Below, piece by piece: positions 11,857 through 22,887 of a stretch of DNA of 64,000 bases (position 1 is the stretch's first letter; each line of letters begins with the position of its first letter). Origin of the DNA: Fomitopsis serialis (taxonomy: Eukaryota; Basidiomycota; Agaricomycetes; Polyporales; Fomitopsidaceae). The notes under the pieces are model-generated. The model was given only the letters and a program-made list of their open reading frames with translations. It did no database searches and had not been told where the DNA came from. The stretch is taken from assembly GCF_022376445.1 (NCBI RefSeq), contig NW_025955152.1:1-64000 (forward strand), given 5' to 3'. Both the position numbers and the translations under genes were made by a program.

Positions 11857-12150
11857 ATGCCCTTTTCCCACCATTTGACGACCATCAAACTCGCTCATAG
11901 CCTCACCAACACACGTCGGATCGACGCGGGCGAGTTCGCGGTGTACGTCGTGAGCGAGGAAGCACGACAGCATTTCTTCCCAGACAGCAACTTGAAGCGC
12001 GAGTGGTCACGGTGCACTCTTGCGTCCATATTGGACAGCTGTATTCGTCGGCCCGGCGGAGTGCTACTGTATCGGGCCGGGATCTCGGCCGGACATGGTA
12101 CTCGGTCAGTCGAGTGCCGTAGGCTCAGTTCCCAGTCTTACAACAAATAA
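11857..12150 (+). pseudogene. Chimeric ORF: captured promoter plus RsfS last-exon fragment plus transposon tail
   Basis: A 97-codon ORF starts right after ACTTATATG. Bases about 11803-11917 match the promoter and 5'-UTR of the small gene at 25137-25750, including the block CGCTCCCCGACAACTCC and the TATA region. From about 11918 the sequence matches the last exon of the RsfS-domain gene (32697-32858): RRIDAGEFAVYVVSEEAR here, MIDAGEFAVHVVSKEAR there. From 12067 the ORF is encoded by the inverted-repeat element. The fusion is in frame from the ATG, but the domain lacks its N-terminal half. I infer a duplication chimera. Whether it is transcribed is unknown. Confidence 0.6.
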
Positions 12151-12280
12151 CACATACCAGTCGACTCTCACGATTCTCCTCTACCTCCTGATATGTTTTT
12201 CTTGTGATTAACTTAGGAATGAGCCCATGGCGGTCGACTGACCGAGTACCCTGTCCGGCCGAGATCCCGGCCCGATACAG
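12067..12280. mobile_element. 214-bp MITE-like element with 47-bp terminal inverted repeats
   Basis: The ends begin CTGTATCGGGCCGGGATCTC on both strands and stay inverted-identical for 47 bases with one mismatch. TA flanks both sides (12065-12066, 12281-12282), the target duplication of Tc1/mariner-type elements. It has no coding capacity. The related sequence at 32640-32665 lacks the insertion: there, the flanking GGCGGAGTAC and TGCTCC...TGTCGGTGTCGCG are contiguous. That empty site supports a real insertion rather than a chance palindrome. Confidence 0.8.
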
Positions 12281-12282
12281 TA

Positions 12283-12831
12283 TGCCATCTCTGTTGTCGG
12301 TGTCGCGAAGTGGGCTTGAAGTTGCAGAGGGCGAGAGAGGGTCGTAGTGACTGTCCCCTACGTATCAACGAGAGGCTTTCCACGCTGCGAGAGGGCATAA
12401 TTAAATGAAATTCGCTGGTGCGCCAGACGTCAAGCTTCAACTCGGAGAGCGTCCTCGTACAAGAATCGGGAGCGCGCGGAGGTTGAAGGATTTGTCCACT
12501 CTGCCCAAGAATCCGGAGACAAGCCCTCAAGGCCTCGTCGTCAACGTTGAAACGTTGAAGAAAACAGCATGGGCTGCGGTATGAAATGGGCGGTGTGTCC
12601 ATCGCTGCAAGCCCCTAAAGATACGTGTATGGACTGAAACGTCCATCTGCGTCGTACATACACTTGTTACATCTTAAATTAACGTTCCGTAGATAGAGGA
12701 AGAGGTGTGAGACAATTCGGATCCATGATACAGTGTTCGATGTCCTCCAGGATTACACACAAGTATCAAAATGCAGCAAGTCTACGTAAACGATTCTTCC
12801 GGTATATGCCATACTTAGATGTTGGTCGCAT
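12283..12831. repeat. Duplicated RsfS 3' flank, then intergenic
   Basis: Bases 12290 to about 12470 match the 3' flank of the RsfS-domain gene (complement of about 32470-32640), for example TGTCGGTGTCGCGAAGT and GGTGCGCC(A/G)GACGTC. The remainder to 12831 shows no gene. A 129-codon minus-strand ORF over it is not conserved in the other copy. Confidence 0.6.
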
Positions 12832-14445
12832 TTACTCCAACTCGTCCCTCTTAGCGTGAATTAACAAGAAGTTCGCCCACCGGTTGATGATAGGAATGAT
12901 GACTCTCTCCAGTTCCTTGCCTACGAGAGGCCCCGACGTCGCACGAAGGAAAGGAAACAACTCCCTGTGGACCGTACGGCCTTTCCCTACAGTAAGCCTA
13001 GCGATACGATACGAGAAGGGTCTGGTACAACTCACAATCTTCGCATTGGACTTCAGGTGGCGGCTTCCTATCACGTACCGCTTGGTCAAGGTCCTCCCAC
13101 TTGAACGCAGACGTATCATCTCGGAATTGTGGATGCAGATATTGCCCATACAACGAGAGGTCTGCGAGCTCACACAAGACCAGCGCCTCCAAGCGGTGGC
13201 AACAGACACCCGGTGGCCCCGGGTTCAAGCTGGCAGCCATCAAACTTGTTGCGCCTTCCGGCCGTGGATGCAGGTACACGTAGTGCCACTCGTAAGAGGA
13301 GCACTTGACTGACCACTCGCCGTGGCGACGCTTCGGATTGATAGTGCGTCCCGCTTTGAACAACAGCACGCCTGGATGTGGTTTGTGCTTGTCTATCGGA
13401 AGAACGGTCAGCAACCCGAGGTCGGTCCAGTTGTAGGACCAAACATACGTTCAAGCTGGTTTACGTAGATATATCCCAGACCATCCGCCTTGCTGATTCT
13501 TGTCTCCATATGATGTCGCAAGTTCGCCCGTGCCATGGGGCTCAGGTACTCTGGAATGAAAGCTGAGACATCGGTTAACTCTGAAGATTTCGCAGGGGTC
13601 AAAATTGCGGCACTTTTGTAGGGCACGAGGGTTCCATCTTGCGCCCGAAACTTCTCAAGCTTGTTCATATCTGGCAAGTGCTGGAAGCAAAACCACACCG
13701 GATTGCCAAGGCCAAGCATTGATTTTTTTGTCCGACGCGTACATCGTTCGCCAGGTTTCGACTTCGTGAAACCGCTGCATATTACCTTTTCCGGGAGATC
13801 CGACGAAGCCGATGTCGTCGCCGCGGGTGAAGACAACGAGCGCCCTGGAGGGTGCGAGATGGAGGGCTGCACAGTCAGGGATGGCCGTTGCGACTTCGAT
13901 GATTTCGGAGGAGCTGAGAGGGATGGCTCGTCATTGGCGTCGAGGAGAAGTGGGAGAACGGCAACTGAACGTGACCCTTCAGCTTGGATGCGCGTGGATG
14001 CCACAGGATCAGAGCGCGGCCGCGGAGACGCGTCCAATGGGGGCCGCTGCAGACCCGCACCGCGTCTCGAGGGTCCGGGCACACCGAAGTCAGGAGGGGA
14101 CAACGCCATCTCCATGGTCCTGGACATCCCCTGTTCTTGCGCAGGCGGCGTGACCACCATAGCCGGTATCCTGGGTGGTATAGGCGGTGGACCAGGGTGT
14201 GGTGTGGGGAAGGGTGGGGGAACTGGTCGCCCGGGACTACCGTACCGCGCATTGCCACCAACGGCGGCGGGGTGGAAGCCACCAACGAAGTCGTCATCTT
14301 GTGCTGTTGGCGGCCGTGACTGCGACCTGAGACTCATCAAGCCCAGCTTCCTGGCGATTTCATCTGGGCTCTCCACCGAGGGCCGTGTGCTGGGCGGGGC
14401 ATCGGACTTGCGTCGCATGTGGAAGAGAGACGGGAGTGAAGGCAT
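12832..14445 (-). CDS. T5orf172 (GIY-YIG-like, MUG113-type) domain protein
   Basis: Exons 14445-13449, 13392-13036 and 12986-12832 give 502 residues. Residues 1-250 are low-complexity and Pro/Ser-rich. A Cys-containing block (VICSGFTKSKPGERCTRRTK) precedes the domain. Then come GLGYIYVNQLE and FKAGRTINPKRRHGEW, which match the fungal DUF1766/T5orf172 version of the GIY-YIG fold, and a C-terminal HRLEALVLCELADL helix. GIY-YIG proteins are nucleases, but activity of this branch is unproven. The frame stays open upstream to 14652; I took the Met at 14445 as the start, so the N-terminus is uncertain. Function in this fungus is unknown. Confidence 0.8.
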
Positions 14446-15318
14446 CCCGGCTTGCTGCAGCCCTTGCTCTTGAAGGGGCGTACGGTTGGGCTGGTGTATT
14501 GTCGCGATAGAGACATGCGAGCGTCGTCCTTTGTAGTCCAAATTGAGACGAAGAGCCGCCGGGTGTGGCAGTCCACGCCTCACCGCCACTGCACTCCGCC
14601 AGTACGGGGCCCGTACTGCCTGATAAGTGCAATGTGACTGGGAAACCGACACAGTGCGGTGGGCACGAGTGATCGGAGATAGAGCTGCAGAGACAATGTC
14701 GAGTCAAACGCCCCGAAGCAGTTGGCAGACGGAACACTCACAGACGCGCATCCCACGCGACATCCCGGTCGTCACAATCACGTGGGGCGCGACGCGACGC
14801 GTTGTGGCGAGTCAGCTTCCGGGAGAAGGAGGACTCTGTGGGTGTCTTCAAACTTCTTTAGCTGCTACGGTGAATGAAGCTGGCAAGGAGAGTGGTAGAT
14901 TCTTCAGGGCGAGTAGGAGGGCTGCGTATATATCCATATTTTTGACCTTCTGAGTCCCGATGCCGCGAAGAGAAAGCGAATGATATGCCTGATCGCCAGT
15001 GTACGATGTATTTGTGGTTGTCAAAGCATACCAGTGCTAATTTACTATCGTACGTGGCATATTGTCCGTCCCTAGAGTCGAAGAGGAAAGCAAGTCTCCA
15101 GGAAATGTTGACGAGCGTCTAAGGTTAGATGTCTTGGTCACGTGTGCGACTGCTACTGGAGTCGGTTCCTCGGCGCGACATCTTCACTGTCAGCTGCAGG
15201 TCCTTTGCTCTTGAGACCTACATTGTACCACTATACCCTGTCGACTTCGAATTCTACACACAGGCTTGGCCTGTTAGTGATCTGGTCCACTGAATAAGAC
15301 GACTTCCACGAAACAGTG
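14446..15318. other. Divergent intergenic region
   Basis: It lies between the T5orf172 gene (minus) and PDCD5 (plus). The frame of the former is open to 14652, so its true start may lie here. No other gene, RNA or repeat was recognised. Confidence 0.5.
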
Positions 15319-15896
15319 ATGGCAGACCCTGAGCTTGCCGCAATTCGTGCGGCTAGGATGAGCCAACTCCAGCAGAACGCTGGAGGAGGAGGCGAAGGTG
15401 GAGAAGATGAGGGAAAGCGGGTAGCGGAGGAACAGATGCGCAGAGATTTGCTGGCTACTGTGCTGGATAACTCTGCGAGAGAACGACGTATGCATCGTTG
15501 TCTGATTCCCTGTGCATCGAATGCTGATGATGCGCAAATGCGCCGCTTGCTATTTCAGTGGCCCGCATTGCTCTCGTCAGCCCTCAGCGATCACAGCAAA
15601 TCGAGGGTATCCTCCTGCGCATGGCTCAAACGGGCCAGTTGCGAGGGAGGGTAACAGAGGGCCAGCTCATAGATCTGCTGGAGCAGGTTCGCCCTTCGGT
15701 TTGACTGGCTCATGGTTGACAACGCACTGAACGAACGCTTGACAGGCAGACGAGGCACAATCCAAGACGGCTACAAAGACGAGTACTATAGTGGTGCGTT
15801 TATGGTTAATATTTGCCACATATTACCCTGACCCTTTCATTGGGTCAGTTCCAACGTCGGAAGGGGGGATTCGACGACGATGACTTCGACCTATGA
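15319..15896 (+). CDS. PDCD5/TFAR19 family DNA-binding protein
   Basis: Exons 15319-15487, 15559-15686, 15746-15793 and 15849-15896 give 130 residues, the usual family length. The start MADPELAAIRAARMSQLQ, the core SARERLARIALVSPQRSQ and RMAQTGQLRGRVTEGQLIDLL, and the tail FQRRKGGFDDDDFDL are family hallmarks. The fold is a three-helix bundle found from archaea to humans. In eukaryotes it is linked to chaperonin CCT binding and cell-death control. The first exon carries a Gly/Glu-rich insert (GGGGEGGEDEG). All four intron phases fit. Confidence 0.95.
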
Positions 15897-16100
15897 CATG
15901 TATTGTTAGCTTGTTGCACCATGCTACCCTGACTATGGACTTGCTATCTTGGCTTGTGATGTCCCTTGGAACCTACCCGGGCTGCTAACGGCGAAACACA
16001 ACACCAATCGTTTGGGGAACATGCAATCGGTGTGATGTGCTACGACGCCGACATAAGGCCTGAGCGTGTCCGTCTCTGGCATCACGCGGGACCTCAGGCC

Positions 16101-16570
16101 TCAATGCCGGCGCCGGCGAACGACGAGACAAACACGTAGCCCGTCTCGTGGGCAATGGTGTGGGAGATCCAGAGGCTGTCTTGCCTTAGCCTATGCGCCA
16201 TGCTGAAGTGCCGGCCCAATGGATGTCTGTGCATTTAATCTTGGTGACAATGTCGTCAATTCTCGTTGCTGGCATATTCCATCGCTGGAGCGGATGTCAA
16301 GGTGTCCAGTAGACTGTTTCGAGTTCGCAATGATCCACAGCAGCCAGCGATGTAAATCCAGAGCAGGTCTTGATCGGTATGCATGTCTCGTCCCCAAGCA
16401 ATCCCCAAAGAGGCCGTGCTGATCATCATCAAGCGCTCCAGTGTCCGTTGTTTGTTGATGTTGTCCTTGTGCCACAATGAAAAGCGCGTGGGCGCCTCGA
16501 TGTTGCACTCCCCAACCTCCGCCTCTCGTCTTCCCTTGTATTGTGCTTGAGCATCTCCCGTTTCGCGCAT
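16101..16570 (-). CDS. Unrecognised possible gene, divergent from NOT4
   Basis: The minus strand has a 104-codon ORF starting at 16570 (EAPTRFSLWHKDNINKQ near its start). Another open stretch ends at 16101 with LWISHTIAHETGYVFVSS followed by FAGAGIEA and a stop. The two are in different frames and I could not find a convincing splice between them. Composition looks coding and the position opposite NOT4 would allow a shared promoter. It may be one spliced gene, two fragments or noncoding. I do not recognise a family. Confidence 0.3.
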
Positions 16571-16584
16571 AACATCTGTCTGGA

Positions 16585-19500
16585 ATGTCTACACGAATGC
16601 ACCCGCACTCCCCTCTTCCCGCGCCCGCTCTACACGCGAGCAATCCGTCCACGCAGTCCAAGTCGCATGTGCTCGCTGGAGTACAAGACGCGTACTGGAG
16701 TGATGATGAAGCGGTGCGCATTTCGAGGTACTGCCAGCAGCAAGAAACTGACCTCATATATACCTCCCTAGGAGGACGCAGAATGCCCACTTTGCTTGGA
16801 GGAGATGGACATTTCAGATCTCAACTTCAAGCCTTGTCCGTGCGGTTACCAGGTATGACTATATGCCCTCTTCATTCATGCAACTACTGAGTACATGGTA
16901 TGGTCGTGACTAGATCTGTCGGTTCTGCTGGCACCATATCAAGGAGAACCTCAACCGGCGCTGTCCCGCTTGCCGGAGAGAGTATACCGACGAGACTGTC
17001 CAGTTCAAACCCATCAACAAAGAGGAGTGAGTGCCCTTGTGTTACGCGCGTGCAAGTCTCACCGTCCCTTCACATTGTCTCAGTCACAAGCGCTTGACGC
17101 AGCAGAAGAAACAGAGGGAGCGCGAAAGGAAGGAACTGGATGCTCTGGGCAGGCGACACCTTGCCAACGTGCGCGTCGTACAGCGCAACGTAGTGTATGT
17201 GGTCGGGATGGGTCCTCGATTCGCGAAAGAGGAGGTGCGTGCCATCCCCTCGGTCCTTGTTGTCATTGCTGAGCGATAGTTGGTAGCTTATTCCTACGCT
17301 ACGCTCGAGCGAGTACTTTGGGCAATACGGTAAGATCTCTAAGATCGTCATTGTCAAACGTACCCCTCCCGGTGGCCGGGCTCCGGTTGTTGGGCTGTAC
17401 ATCACCTATCATCGTCGCGAAGATGCAGCTAGGGCAATTGCCGCAGTGGACGGCGCGCCTTCGCCTGGAGGCGGCAGCGAGATCATGCGAGCGAGTCACG
17501 GTACGACGAAATACTGTATGGCGTTCTTGCGCGGCGTTTCGTGCACCGAACATGGCTGCATGAACTTGCATGAATGGGGAGACGAGAAGGATTGCTTCAC
17601 TAAGGAAGATCTTACGACTCTGTTCGTTGCACTTTCCATCCGCGCTGGTGTGTTGGCTCATCTCCGTTCATAGGAAACACACCATGAAGGACACAGAGAA
17701 CAGACCAAGATCAACTATCATCACAAGGAAAGGCGACGAGGCAGACGGTTGGTCTTTACGCGTATCCTAGTGTTCAGTGTACTGATATTCCGTTCGCATA
17801 GGGTTACCTCGTGCAGCCGCTTGGGGCAAACAAGGGGCAGCTACAACAGCATTGCACAACAACATCAACGCTGTTCCGACTATTCAATCGTCCACGCGGC
17901 AGACGAGGCGTGGTGGAACAGGTGCGAGACAACAACGCTCGGGTGCAACAGTAACCAGTGCAGCGGAGACGCGCATGACTGGGAGGGAACGCAAAGGAGC
18001 CAATGCAGCTAAGGCGTCCTCTCAGGCGTCTTCTTCGCGTCCTGCAACCCCCGCGAGCACTGGTCATTCTGTGCGGCCTGTTACACCTAGCACGACCAAA
18101 GCGTCGAGGCCGAAAGAAGTTGCACCTCCACTCCCTCCACCACCTCGCTCGCCTACGTCGTCTACCCTTGAGTCTGAGAGTGGGTCAGCAGGCCAAGATG
18201 TTCTGCCCGCGGAGTCGCCCGTCCAAGCAGCATCCACAGAAGTACCACCTGCGCCTCCCGGTCTGCCGGCGGTTCCTCCCGGCCTCACTGCACCCCCTGG
18301 TCTACCGCCGCCATCTCGCACCGCATCTACGATGTCATCACCACTCTCAATCACTGTACAGCCATCGCAGTCTTCGTACCAAATGTCTACTCAGGCACAA
18401 GCACTCATGGAGGACCTTCGTGCCCGACGCGAGATGCCTGCACCAACCGTCATGGAGAAGAGCCCTTTCCCTGATTTCGACCGAATGCTGCAGACACTCA
18501 GCGGAGATGACGGTGGTTTTGGCGGTTTCAGCTTCAACTTGGATCCCGCGCTCGCAGCCGAGGGGGCTGACGAGGCTCTTGTGTTACCAGAACTGGATGC
18601 CACGCCGAACACACCATTCACCGGTACCTTCTTGGACGCATTCCCGGGGCTGAGACAAAACGTGGTCTCGGGCCCGTTGACGGGACCACCTGGATTGTCA
18701 CACCCGGCTCGCCCTGCGTACGAGCCTATGAGTCACCGTCAGCCGATACTCGACCGGCAACCTTCTGGGAGCTCCGGGTACACGGGATCATTCAATCCGT
18801 TTGGTACGGACACCAGTGATGATCTGTCGTCGAGGCGGTATTCGCCGCTGGATGAAGAGCGACAGGTATCGCGCTTCACCTTCGCTCGTGGCCGGCAAGG
18901 ATCAACATCTTCTTCCCTTCATGCGTCATCGCCCCTCAACCACACCGATAACTTCGCGAATGTGCCGTACTACAACTCCTCGGATATGGTCTCGCCGGCT
19001 CGTCGTGAGACCCCGCAGTGGTACCAGAACCGACACCAGCCTCAGGAGTTCATCCATGGACCGCACTCTGCGATGGGCTCCCCCTTGGCCCATCAAGCGC
19101 AGGCCCAGCCCCAATATGCGGCACATCAGCAGCAGCAGCCTGGCCGGTTCCAGCCGTTTGACAATGGCGTCAGCGAGGCGCAACTGCGCGAACTGATCAA
19201 TTCCAGCCGCGAACGCGAACGGGCTACTCAGTATCGCAACGGACCGCCCGGTAGGATGCTTCTGCTTGTGTAATCTGTTGACTATGTGTTGACTTTGATC
19301 ATATGTACCCCCATCGGACCATTGTACTCTATGGCTCTTTCGACATCATTATGATACCCAGATCCTTCGTCATACAAGCCTATACCAAACCAACCGTTCA
19401 ATGATCCTGCAATAATGTCTGCAAGGCTCTCATCTCCGGCGATCACGCAACCTACACACGACAACGTCTTCCCGAACTCGCCGTCGGTGGAGAGCTTCTC

Positions 19501-21553
19501 CTCTCACCGTATGGGCTTCGGACCTCCTCCGGGGTTGTCCTTCCAAGATGGTTCGCTAGGCAATATCGCAAGCTCGATGAACCATAGTGCGTACGGTATG
19601 CCAAATGGGTCCCTGGGTAGCGTCGAGGTCTCTCAAACGAGCGGGTCTGTGCATGGTGAGTTATCTTCCTTTCCTCTCAAGGGCGGGTCCCAGGTCAGAG
19701 TACCGAGTGCCGTGCTTTCAGTGCGGAAACAGCTATTCCGACCTTGATGTGTAACATGCCTGGTGGCCACGGCCCGGTTCCTCCCCCTCTTCCGCCCTGC
19801 TCTACATGTGTCTTTCCGGTAGGGTGTCCCAAGTAAGCCTCGACGCTGACATGTCCTTGTCCCATCTGTTTTTACCGGTCACTCTGTCCTGTTCCATGAA
19901 GTCTCCGCATCCCCCTCTGCCTCTGTTGAGCCCTCCGCTATCCCCTCCCCCGCCTTGTCGTCTTCCGATTTTCCAGCCTTGTCAGCGACTGCGACTGAGC
20001 CTGTGCTTCGTCGCGAACAGCCGTCTACCGAACCCGCTCCTGAAGCCGGCGCGGACACCCTCGACGATGCTGCAAGAGCCAAGGCCGAGCGCAAGGCCGC
20101 GAAGAAGGCCGCGGCTGAGGAGCGTGCGGCTGAGCGCAAGCGGGTAGCAGCGGAGAAGGCTGCGGCTCGGGCAGTGGAGAAGGAGCGTCTCGCACAAGAG
20201 AAGGCCGCTGAGAAGGAACGCCAGGCTGTGCTCAAGGCAGAGAAGGAGAAAGCGGCAAAGGAGAAGGCCGAGCAAGAGAAGGCGGAGCGAGAGAAGGCAG
20301 CGGAAGGGAAGGCTGAGCGGCAGAGGATGGAAAGAGAGAAGGCGGAGAAAGACAGGGCGGAGAGCGACCGGGCTGCAAGGGAGCGTCAGGAGAAGGAGAA
20401 AGCTGAGAAGGAGCGGGTCGCGCAGGCCAACAAAGCAGCTGCAGTTGCCAGCGCGCAGACGTCTGGAAACCCTCAGCCCGGCACGCAGGCAGACGCTGAC
20501 TCACCGGCCCCTGCGCTAGCTGACCAAGGCGCAGAGCAGACTGCTGGGCGCAAGCAAGAACCAAAGCAGGCGGCCCCGATCGTCGTGCCTGAGCCTGAGG
20601 TTCAAGTGCCTATCCTCTCGAAGATGCCCAAGAAGCACAAGCCGAATACGAAGCCTATCAAGATTCCCAAGGAGGACTCCAACGCTGATCCGTCCTCGGG
20701 CCTCCCATCCTCGACGAACTCGGAGGCGCCTGGGCTGCCCGATGTCCGTGTGCCTCAGACAAGCTCCAACGTCTCGCGCGCGCAGTCGGTTGACAGGACA
20801 CTGCCGCTGCAGCGCGCGTCCGTGCAAGAGCTCCTGGATGACCTCGACTCGGAGTTCCAGCACCTGAACATCCACAAGCACCCCTTCTTCGATCTCTCGA
20901 AGATCAACCCCGCGGCGAAGATGCCGCTCGAGTACGGGCCGCTGGTGCACGCGCTGTCCGCGCTCTCCGTCGGGGGCGGCTCGTTCGCGAACAACATGCC
21001 GTCGGGCGCGATCGACAACGCGGTGTCGAGCTTCCAGCAGCTGCTCGAGACGCTGACGCAGACGATCTCGGACCTGCTGCGGCTGCTGCCGCGCAAGACG
21101 TGGGACGACAACTCGTCGTTCGACGGCGTGCTCCGCGAGATGCTCAAGGGCGACGACTTCCTCGACGACGGCGGCGAGGACGGGCACGGGCACGTGCGCG
21201 AGGACGAGGTCGCTGCGCTGACTCTCGCGCTCGAGCGCCGCGCGCGCTGGATGGAGGTGCAGCTGAGCAAGCTGGAGGAGCTCCATCGGGACATCAACAC
21301 GGCGGCGGTGCGCGCGGTGCTCTCGTTCAACGACAGCGGATGGGACGCGCGTGGGTGCCTGCCGAAGGTGGGGAACACGCTCGTGCGGTTCGACCAGCTC
21401 GGTGTGGTGCACGACGGAAGTCTGATGAGGCTGATGAGCGCGGACGAGCTGGAGAGGAAGCTGGTGGTGGCGAAGGAGGAGGCGGCGTTTGCGGAGGCGG
21501 AGCTGAGGGAGACGATGCAGCGCATGCAGGCGGTGAAGCCGACGCGTGGGTAA
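16585..21553 (+). CDS. CCR4-NOT complex subunit NOT4, RING E3 ubiquitin ligase
   Basis: Exons 16585-16713, 16772-16852, 16914-17026, 17084-17234, 17287-17621, 17674-17747, 17802-19250, 19362-19655 and 19902-21553 give 1425 residues in one frame. Seen: C4C4 RING (CPLCLEEMDISD ... CPACRREY, residues about 47-95), the coiled linker QQKKQRERERKEL, an RRM (NVVYVVGMGPRF ... VKRTPPGGRAPVVGLYI) and a CCCH finger (CMAFLRGVSCTEHGCMNLH). NOT4 ubiquitinates stalled-ribosome and nascent-chain targets and links them to mRNA decay. The C-terminal 800 residues are Pro/Ser-rich, then a long Lys/Glu/Ala coiled coil, then a folded-looking region. The intron before the last exon (19656-19901, 246 bases) is unusually long and may hide a small exon. 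Confidence 0.92.
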
Positions 21554-21895
21554 CACTGAGTACTGAGCGGCGGACGGGGCAAGATGGAGACACGGTGTAA
21601 AACTGACAATGGATCAATGGACATACAGTGATGCAGAAGCCTGAGTATGATACAAATGTGTGTATGTTACATATGTCGTCCGATCTCGAAGACGCTACAA
21701 TGTGTCTCGTATGAACTAAGCGAATCATGTCCCGATAGATGACCTAGCCCAGACCGACTGAAGCGACGCCCGGCTGAAGTTGTCCTGTGGATGTAGTCTG
21801 TTTCTCTCCGAGTTCGACGGGGAGGGCGGGGCTTTCCCGAGTCTGGTGCGATTATGGTAGGGCACAGGGAAAGGCAGGGATGTTCCTTTCGGATC
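21554..21895. other. Convergent 3' region
   Basis: It lies between the NOT4 stop and the stop of the minus-strand gene at 21896. Nothing else was seen. Confidence 0.5.
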
Positions 21896-22399
21896 CTAGA
21901 CGCGTTGCCTCGATTTGCTTCCAACTCGGCGTTGGGCCTCCTCCCTCTGTGCTTGCGACAAGGCACGGAACGCGCCTACGAGGCCTTCGGGATTCGTTGC
22001 CACGTCGCGACCAAGGGCGTCGTCTTGCGCTGAGTCGACGGTGAAATGAAGCTGCTGCTGAGGCGAGTCATCCGGTGCGAGCTCTCTTCTTCGCAGTTCG
22101 AAGTGCGGCGCGTCCTCATCTAGGTCCAGTAGCCCGGATATGTCGAATAGTGACTCGAAAACGTCGGAGAGGACGTCTGCGTCAACCAGCGCCTTCTGCC
22201 AGAGTTCCCAGCGTCCACTTGGGCGTGAGCTAGCTTGGAGGTCTGCGGCGGGACTTGGGTGGACGCCGTGTGTTGTCGTTGGCGGAGGCGAAGTCCCCAG
22301 GACTTGGGCTGATAATGCGTAGAACACGAAGAAGACCATGGATGCCATGAAAGCGATCGCAATCCGGTCGATAGCTCGCTGGATAGACTTGGATGTCAT
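21896..22399 (-). CDS. Small protein with one N-terminal membrane segment, unrecognised
   Basis: A 167-residue single-exon reading starts MTSKSIQRAIDRIAIAF. Residues about 12-34 (RIAIAFMASMVFFVFYAL) form a hydrophobic helix. The rest is hydrophilic, with an acidic patch (SGLLDLDEDAPHFEL) and a basic tail (AQRRVGSKSRQRV). The frame is open upstream to 22786, so a longer N-terminus is possible. I prefer 22399 because the upstream reading is Gly/Arg/Ala-rich and RAD18 starts divergently at 22888. It could be a mitochondrial or ER membrane protein. No family was recognised. Confidence 0.5.
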   Translation of the reverse strand: MTSKSIQRAIDRIAIAFMASMVFFVFYALSAQVLGTSPPPTTTHGVHPSPAADLQASSRPSGRWELWQKALVDADVLSDVFESLFDISGLLDLDEDAPHFELRRRELAPDDSPQQQLHFTVDSAQDDALGRDVATNPEGLVGAFRALSQAQREEAQRRVGSKSRQRV

Positions 22400-22887
22400 G
22401 CATTGCCTGCGTTTCTGTCCACTAGCACGGCCCGCGCCGCGCGATGGGCCTTGGTGTGCTTGAGCGACGCAGATTGGGAGTTGCGACATCTTCGCCCGGG
22501 TCAGAAGCCTGTTGAGTGCGCAGGAAGCAATGGGAAGAGTCGACGTGAGGCGGCTGGTGGGTCGCACCTCAGAATATACGAGAACTGGGCGGCTGGCCGT
22601 GATGTGTTTGCCAGCCACAGACGAAGCTGGTGGTTGAACTGGAGCCTCCTGGCTGCATCGCCCCGCCAGCCACAGGGCCCAGGCTGGCAGGAGCAGGGAG
22701 CCTCCCATGGCAGCCTCCAAGTCCCAGCTGTCGATCAACCGCGGTCGTCCAGAGCCCAGTCCCGGGCCACCCTGGCACTGAACCACGTGCCCGACGCGTC
22801 GCGATCGGTCACGTCACGTCCCCCCAGACGCGCTCCTCCACATTCGCGCTCCATGTCTTTGCCTTCCACTAGCCACATCAGCTCAGC

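Noticed and set aside
13661..14473. 270-codon plus-strand Gly/Arg/Ser ORF
   Set aside because: Antisense to the low-complexity N-terminus of the T5orf172 gene.
20516..21556. 346-codon minus-strand ORF rich in Arg/Leu/His
   Set aside because: Shadow of the GC-rich last exon of NOT4; composition is typical of antisense reading.
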